Assembly (NCBI RefSeq): GCF_002127325.2
Contig: NC_035433.2
Span: 145,607,472-145,671,471, forward strand
Direction of reading: 5' to 3'
Length of the DNA: 64,000 bases
Source of the DNA: Helianthus annuus
Lineage: Eukaryota > Streptophyta > Magnoliopsida > Asterales > Asteraceae
This document shows, in pieces, positions 58,056-64,000 of the stretch (its first letter is position 1; each line of letters begins with the position of its first letter). Position numbers and translations under genes: made by a program. The notes under the pieces were generated by a model, which ran no database searches, was not told where the DNA came from, and saw only the letters and a list, made by a program, of their open reading frames with translations.

Positions 58056-58583
58056 AGGATCCTTATTCTTATACTACTATATAACATATTAATCAAACTT
58101 AATGACGTATATATAACCATCATTTTTGAACATACAAACATGTGGATGAATATGTAGAGGTGTCAATGAGTGGGCAAGGGTAGCACTAGCTACACGTACA
58201 ATCTTTATCATAGTTAATTAATTTGGACCCTCCACTTTGCAATTTCTACTAATTACTCCTTAAGTTGGGGAATCCTCATTTTGTCTGCCATTAAATTTGA
58301 ATTTCTCATTTGCTTGCATCATGTTTATATATAAGAATCATGTAAATAGGAGAGTTTTGTAGACCGTAATTTGTTTGCTGACATATACTATGTCAACTCT
58401 AAACAATCTGAGTCTTAGCAAAGTTGCCTTAAATAATGTCTACAATACAATTTATAGTTTTGTATAAAATTGATAGTGAGAAGGCTAGATTGTTAAACAA
58501 TAATCAAACAAAAGAAAGATATCTCTAAACTAGCTAGTGACTCTTTTTATTAGCATAACCCGGTACTAGTAAATGCCTTATCA
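58056..58583. other. Spacer, nothing recognised
   Basis: AT-rich unique-looking sequence without a defined element or gene. Confidence 0.4.
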
Positions 58584-58592
58584 TTTAATTTA

Positions 58593-59121
58593 GGAGAATT
58601 AGCTTGTAATAATTCCACCTATACCTTATTGACCATTAATAATTCCATCTCAGAATATTCTCCCCACCAGTCCACCTTTCACCTATCTTCCTACAATGGT
58701 CCCCTATTAAAAAAACTTAACGGAGTTAAGCTTTTTTCCAAATTACAAACATATTTTTTAGGGCTTTTGATCAGAACGACGATACGTGTCCATTGATATA
58801 AAACTTACTTCGAAATGGTGCTGCAAGTGATTTGATTTTTGTTAATTGGAAATTTAAACACCCGAATTGAAGCGTTGTTTCATCGTTTGGAGCACCGTTT
58901 CGAGGCAAGTGTTACATCAATGGACTCGTATCGTTGTTTTGATCAAAAGCCCTAGAAAATCTGTTTGAAATTTGGAAAAAGCTTAACTCCGTTAAGTTTT
59001 TTTAAAGGGGGACCATTGTAGGAAAAATAGGTGAAAGGTGGGACTGATGGGGGGAATATTCTGAGGTGGGATTATTAATGGTCAATAAGCTCTAGGTAGG
59101 ATTATTACAGACCAATTTCCC
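58593..59121. mobile_element. Mutator-like foldback MITE (529 bp)
   Basis: The left end GGAGAATTAGCTTGTAATAA pairs with the inverse of the right end GGGAAATTGGTCTGTAATAA. A perfect 9-bp duplication TTTAATTTA lies at 58584-58592 and 59122-59130. The arms are about 230 bp and include AACTTAACGGAGTTAAG, itself a palindrome. Same family as 56100 and 57841. Confidence 0.92.
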
Positions 59122-59164
59122 TTTAATTTACAAAAGAGTTAATTGTTTAGTAGGATCAATATTT

Positions 59165-59395
59165 GGGACTTGTTACTAGTATCGTCCAAGTATCGAATTT
59201 CTCGTACTGAAAATTTTTCGCTAACGATTCGGTACCTACTTTTTGGTGCAATTGGTACCGGTATCTTCGGTTCGGTGTCAGTATTTTGCTGAATTCTACA
59301 TACAAATAGTGGTACCATACCGTACTGAATATTTTCGATGTCGGTACCCATATTTGGCGATTTTCTGTATAGGTACCAAGCTCATTCCTATCGTC
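59165..59395. repeat. Divergent GGTACC-type foldback
   Basis: It holds CGGTACC-like motifs (TTGGTACCGGTATC, GTGGTACCATACCGTAC) and matches the segment at 52424-52632 in order, but is much more diverged. No target duplication is visible. Confidence 0.5.
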
Positions 59396-59858
59396 TATTC
59401 CATGTGGTTTGGCCACATTTACCTGTTCAGTCCAAAAAGTTTTTATTATCAATTGTGTACATGAGGTTTTTATTTTTTTGACATTTTCGTCAAATCCCCC
59501 AACGTGATCCAGAAAAGTCAGTTAACTTAGGTGTATTATGGTCGATACACATTTATCTTTTGTTTTTATTATTTTCATCCAAAACCCAATAACTTAAAAA
59601 TAATATATATAGGGCAATTATAGGAATAAAAATCTCATATTGATTAAGAAAACTAAGAAATCAAATGAATGGACCTCTTTTTGCCACGTGTTACACCTTT
59701 TTACAGACGTGTTACACGTAACAATCAGACGTTGTCACGTGTTAAGTAACATTTATAACTGTTATGTTGTAAATATAACTATATTGTTATACAAGATAAA
59801 GTGGTATAACAACACAATTGTAATAGTAAAATATCAATGTTATAAGTATCCAACACAA
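59396..59858. other. Spacer, nothing recognised
   Basis: AT-rich. Repeated CACGTGTTA motifs occur at about 59683-59745. No gene. Confidence 0.4.
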
Positions 59859-59861
59859 TTA

Positions 59862-60085
59862 GGGGCTGTTTGGTAGCCTCTTAATGATCATTCAGATGCT
59901 ACCTTTTAATGGTTTAAAACCTCTGAATGAATAAGAGGTAACCTCAAGTCTGAATGGTTAAGAGGTAAACTCTGAATGGTAAATTATCCATGTCACATTC
60001 TTCTACCTTCTTATTGGTAAAATTCTTAATGATTCCATTAAGAGGTAGTCTCTTAATGACCATTCAGAGGCTACCAAACAGCCCC
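59862..60085. mobile_element. Tourist-like (PIF/Harbinger) MITE, 224 bp
   Basis: Perfect terminal inverted repeats GGGGCTGTTTGGTAGCC and GGCTACCAAACAGCCCC are flanked by TTA on both sides (59859-59861 and 60086-60088), the 3-bp duplication of PIF/Harbinger elements. Inner arms include TCTTAATGA and its inverse TCATTAAGA. Non-coding. Confidence 0.93.
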
Positions 60086-60279
60086 TTAAAATAGTAAAAC
60101 AACATAATTTTCGCATACTTCATTATTAATTTTCGCATACTTCATTACTTTTTTGAAATAATATTAAAGTATATAAAAGTTTTTTGAATTTAAAAAGGAA
60201 ATTTAGTGGAAGTAACAAAAAACATAAATATAACAATAATGTTGTCTTAACATATATAGAAACAAATATTTATCCTATA

Positions 60280-60776
60280 GTGGAGGGTTCAAATGAGAAA
60301 AAAAAATTATAAGAAGAAAAAAAAAAGAAGTTTCAACTAATAAAAATGCTTCATTTTACTTATTTAATATTTGTATTTAATTTTAATGTAAGAGTATATT
60401 TGTAAACTTACATAGATCATTAATTTCTAGTTTTCCTGTTTAATAGCTAACTACATTAAATTTGTAACTTATTTTTAAGATATATATTTTTTCAAAAAAA
60501 AAATTACAGTGTAGGACAAATTAATAGGTGTGTAGGATAAATTGCGAGTTGTGTGAGATAAATTTAAATATGTGTAAGATAATTTTCGAAATGTGTAGAA
60601 TAACTTTTTATGTGTGTAGTAAAAAATTAGTGTAGAAAATAATAGTTTTTTTAAGTACTTAATTACTTAAAGATAGTAATAAATGAGATGAAAAAAAATA
60701 CTAATTAATATTTTACAATTGTACCCTTTGTTCCTTTTATTCTCAGTTAAATTTTCTTCTCAAATGAACCTCCCCC
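60280..60776. mobile_element. Mutator-like MITE (497 bp), GGTTCAAATGAGAA family
   Basis: The ends GTGGAGGGTTCAAATGAGAA and TTCTCAAATGAACCTCCCCC are inverted. A 10-bp direct repeat TTATCCTATA lies at 60270-60279 and 60777-60786. The interior has GTGTAGGAYAAATT motifs, the inverse of those in the element at 10872-11470, so the two are one family. Confidence 0.9.
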
Positions 60777-60786
60777 TTATCCTATA

Positions 60787-61492
60787 TTAACTTTAGTTTT
60801 TACTTATCAACAAGTTTTGTGAATTTGTAGTTGTCCTTGTCCTTGGTCTTTCCTCCCTTAATTGAATTGAAAATATGAGTCATATAATTGTGAGGGGAAG
60901 TCAAATATATTCACTAGTAAGATGAAATTTTTCAGTATCAAACACCAGAATATATATATCATAAAAATATAAATTAGGATGCAGTAAAAATTGATTTGTC
61001 ATAATATCTTAGAACCACTTGTAAGATATAATTAACCAACATCTTATATAAATCGTTTCAAGAGGGTTTAAAAGGTAAAATATGACATATGTTATGATAA
61101 AATAATATGAATATGACATCTATGCTAACGGGAAAAGTAAATAACCACATACTTATAACTCCAGTTATCATGGCATTGTTAAGCCAATCATTCTTCACTA
61201 AACCTATAATCATGGAAATTATATATAATTCACTAGCATTTTACCTTAAACAACCATGTGTCACCATAATGTGGACTGAGTTTGTGGATCTCATCGTTTT
61301 ATCAAATGTATATATAATGATTTCATAGCCGTTGATTTTTTCTTTATTTCGTGGTGTATGGTGTCTGATGATTTTTTAGGCCGAATCATTTAATTTGAGT
61401 GGCTTATTCTTACCACTCCTAGACGAGTTGGAAAGATCTCTTCATCATCTTTCACTTTCTGATTTATAGACAAGTTGGAATGATTTTATTTT
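60787..61492. other. Spacer, nothing recognised
   Basis: AT-rich. The 73-codon frame at 61107-61328 has no recognisable domain and I leave it out. Confidence 0.4.
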
Positions 61493-61770
61493 GTTCTTGA
61501 TGAAACAATGGTTAACCGGGCGGGGTTAACACACTGGTCTCGTCAAGAAGGGTTAATCCCTTCCTCTCGAGGATCGCTGGCTGGATCACCGGTGGTTGAT
61601 CTCCTGCACAAGGAAACAAGCCGTGACTCGCAACAAGGAGGATGGGGTGGGGGGTGCTCCTTGTTACCACTCTCCGGCGTGAGAATCAGTAGTTTGCTTG
61701 GGAAGCAAAGTAAGATAGTAGTAGTAGTGAGAGAGTTGTGAAGAGATACCTCAAACCTGGTTTGGGGTTG

Positions 61771-61780
61771 GTATTTATAG
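61771..61780 (-). promoter_or_regulatory. TATA box of the solo LTR
   Basis: CTATAAATAC on the minus strand, within GGCTATAAATACC. It separates U3 (higher coordinates) from R/U5. Confidence 0.65.
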
Positions 61781-61961
61781 CCGAGGAGTGAAGGAGGATG
61801 ATGATGGATGGACTGACGACGTGCTGCACCTTTGCAGGTGTGTCAGGCTTGTCGGTTGTGGAGGTTACGCCACGTCAGTCCATTGCTTACGTAGCTCTGA
61901 CAGGTAACTGCCATTGGTGCTACTTGCACTGTGGTGTCAGTCCCACTTGTTGAGTGCATAG

Positions 61962-62270
61962 GATGCGGTGCAAGCCGCATCGCTACGTGCGGTAACGTCT
62001 GAAGTTACCGCGTCTCCTACTTGTGACCAAGGAATACGCGAGATGCGGTGCTAGCCGCATCGTTGTCCGCGGAGACTATTTGCCTGCATCCCTTGTCGTG
62101 ATGAAAATGCCCATATGGTGCGGTGCCAGCCGTACCGTTATGTTCATCTTTTTCTACGCCTAAGGTAAGGCTTTCTTGTATTGATAGAAGTGTTCACTGG
62201 ATGCGGTGCGAGGCCGCATCGCTGTGAATACTTCCGTTTTCATACACCAGATGTGATGCTATGTCGCATC
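61962..62270. repeat. Five GATGCGG hairpins in U3 of the solo LTR
   Basis: Short inverted repeats lie at 61962-61981, 62042-62061, 62117-62136, 62200-62220 and 62250-62270. The first, second and fourth are GATGCGGTGC-(0-1)-GCCGCATC-like; the third is GGTGCGG...CCGTACC and the fifth GATGTGATG...CGCATC. All lie upstream of the TATA box in element terms, in the likely enhancer region. Spacing is 80, 75, 83 and 50 bp. Confidence 0.9.
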
Positions 62271-62575
62271 ACTCTACCGTTCTTATGTTCCATGCAAGTC
62301 CTCCTTCGTTACTAGATAGATTGGATTCAACCCTTGTGCTGACGCGTTCTCGCATGGGCACAAGTAGGTTGTTAGCTAGTGGGGGTTTTGATAAGGGTAA
62401 TGGTCACTCGCGGTCGATGCTGACGCGAGATCTGGGACCATACCCCTTCAGTTCTATATACAGATTTTTAGTGCACCTATTGGATTTCATGTTGGAGTTT
62501 ATAAACATATATGATGATTATATACAAATTTTTAATGGACTTATTGAATTTGATGTAGTAGTGTGTATAAATACA

Positions 62576-63084
62576 CTAGTTTATAGACCCGTGTATTACA
62601 CAAATTAAATATAAAAAAAACTTAGATTGAATAATATTTTAATTTACAAAAAAAATTGTAAATCATATTTCTATATATTTCTGATCAGATAGTTAAAAAA
62701 TGTAATGATAGTATAATCTAATTATTGCGTGTTTCCGATTAGTGTTAATATAAGGATGGTTTAGTAAAAAAGATCTAATTGTTGTATTTTTTATTTTACG
62801 ATAATATTTAATAAAACACATTGTATTTATCTATAAAATTAATTAAATAGTGCATCCTAATATGGTTATTAACATATTTAAATTAAATTTATTATATTAG
62901 TAAGGATAAGAATTAAAAAAAAAATCTTCTTAATTAAAATGTAAGTCTAAATTATAAAGTTGAAGAAGAGAGTGACATGTGACAATAATTGGAATCTTAT
63001 ATTAAAAGTTAAATAAAATTTGATGTTTATTAAAAGTTAAATTAGAGTGACATGTGGCATTAAGGGGACCTTTTTATTAGTAGA
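62576..63084 (-). mobile_element. Small non-autonomous Helitron, ambiguous 5' end
   Basis: On the minus strand the 3' end reads GTGTAATACAC hairpin, GGGTCTATAAACTAG, then T (edge 62576). A 5' end TCTACTAATAAAAAGGTCCCC, preceded by A, lies at 63084. A second, similar 5' terminus, TCTAATACTAATAAAAAAG, lies near 63695 with the same ATGCCACATG follow-on. The element may therefore be 509 bp or about 1.1 kb, or two elements with one 3' end lost. Confidence 0.65.
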
Positions 63085-63739
63085 TTTGTTACTTTATCAT
63101 CTTTATGAATAATTAATATTTTAATCATTTGGTTTTAGATATATATGTGGTTAATCTATATATGTGGTTAATCTTAATGAGGTGTTATATTATCAAATAA
63201 AGTGAATATAATAATGCATAAATAATTAAATCGGGGATATTAATAATGATAAAAAATAATAGTTTTGTTATAGATAATAATAAACCTACGATTAAAAGGC
63301 TTTTGATTTTAAAGGATATTCATATTAAATACAGACATATTAAAAAAATATAATGACCCTTTATCGTATGTCATAGATGTGAGATAATCTTGATCTTTAA
63401 TATGTAAAATTGGTATATTCAAGAGATAAAGTAATTCTTATATATTTATCTATATATCATATAGTATAATTTAGTAACTCAAGCATCATGGTATATTAAT
63501 TTCTTTTGAGTGAGATGATACATACAAATATTATTTTTTAAGGTAGAGAATGGTCTTTATATTAATTTAGTTATTATTATTATTATGTATTATGGTTGAT
63601 GTAGTATAATAAATTGTCACATGGCATTTTGATAAAATTCTTTATTATGAGAGAATGCCATGTGGCATTAAGGGGACTTTTTTATTAGTATTAGATTAGA
63701 TTAGATATATGATTCTTCTAACTTCATTTATTCTTATTT
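63085..63739. other. AT-rich sequence, includes second Helitron 5' end
   Basis: Holds the second terminus near 63650-63695 described for the Helitron. Otherwise I see nothing but AT-rich sequence. Confidence 0.4.
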
Positions 63740-64000
63740 GAGTAAACTGCTATTTTGGTCCCTGTGGTTTGGTCACTTTTGTCATTTTAGTCCAAAACTC
63801 AAACCTTTTGCATCTGGGTCCCTGTGGTTTCAGTTTTATTGCCATTCTGGTCCAAAATGAAATCAGGTCATATTTATCTTATAAAATCTTGTTATTTTGT
63901 CCTTTTCCGCAGGGGCAAAATGGTCATTTCTTTTTTATAAATAAATACCAGATTTTATAAGACAAATATGACCTGATTTGCCCCTGAGGAAAATGACAAA
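63740..64000. mobile_element. Mutator-like foldback element cut by the window edge
   Basis: GAGTAAACTGCTATTTTGGTC starts in the same style as the elements at 12913 and 14076, and CATTTTAGTCCAAAACTC follows. An inner palindrome ATATGACCTGATT pairs with AATCAGGTCATAT at 63864 and 63966. The right arm runs past the window end. Confidence 0.7.

Larger units (their letters stand above)
61498..62450 (-). mobile_element. Solo LTR (953 bp), Gypsy type
   Basis: In element orientation it starts TGAAGGGGTATGG and ends GTTTCATCA (TG...CA). It is flanked by a perfect 5-bp duplication GTTCT (61493-61497 and 62451-62455), which shows the internal region was lost by recombination between two LTRs. A TATA box CTATAAATAC lies on the minus strand at 61771-61780, and downstream TTCTCACGCCGGAGAGTGG matches the LTR at 29344. 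The GC-rich content stands out from the flanks. The Gypsy assignment rests on the leader-like CACGCCGGAG region, from memory. Confidence 0.93.

Noticed and set aside
1..64000. An integrated virus or pararetrovirus
   Set aside because: The retroviral-type domains seen are Copia, Gypsy and LINE remnants. No movement protein, coat protein or envelope-like frame is visible.

Overview
This window looks like intergenic DNA from a flowering plant nuclear genome. It is AT-rich, built almost entirely of transposable elements, and shows no complete host gene. One SINE, with an A box, a B box and a conserved tail near 38.0 kb, looks like families I associate with Asteraceae. I therefore suggest a daisy-family plant, but only as a weak inference.

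Layout. From 0 to 15 kb there is one unrecognised cysteine-rich reading frame (298-612), then a dense set of terminal-inverted-repeat (TIR) elements. Several of these have exact or near-exact 9-bp target-site duplications (TSDs), which points to Mutator-like elements. The same stretch holds a 5'-truncated LINE, two Helitron-type 3' ends, and three TIR elements in a row separated by (TA)n tracts. From 15.9 to 26.2 kb lies a complete Gypsy-type LTR element on the minus strand: two 2,909-bp LTRs differing at about 3 positions, TSD CGGGT, and a badly decayed gag-pol. From 26.3 to 30.5 kb there is a foldback element packed with an AACACAATG minisatellite, followed by an LTR fragment.

From 30.5 to 37.2 kb lies a Helitron with both termini. 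It contains five copies of a ~423-bp tandem repeat. From 38.97 to 54.54 kb lies a nested complex. The outer element is a non-coding LTR element (LTRs ~771 bp, TSD GGAAG). It was entered by a short-LTR Copia element (43186-47950, TSD ATAAA, LTRs differing at 1 base) and by a 4.8-kb Helitron (49682-54495) that split one of its LTRs. That Helitron carries at least eight exon-like blocks with splice borders, including a receptor-like-kinase fragment and a WD40 C-terminal fragment. From 55 to 64 kb there is a TIR element carrying the first exon, first intron and part of the second exon of a VAP27-like gene, further Mutator-like MITEs, a Tourist-like MITE, and a 953-bp solo LTR (TSD GTTCT) whose U3 holds five GATGCGG-type hairpins. 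The window ends with a small Helitron and a truncated foldback element.

Main themes. (1) Two very young LTR retrotransposons are coding-dead, so they were probably copied in trans. (2) Gene fragments were captured by at least two, perhaps three, DNA transposons. (3) The order of nested insertions can be read directly from target sites and LTR divergence. I found no CRISPR array, bona fide tRNA or rRNA gene, or complete host protein-coding gene. No clearly new biological system is proven here; the captured-exon Helitron and the VAP27-carrying element are the strongest leads.
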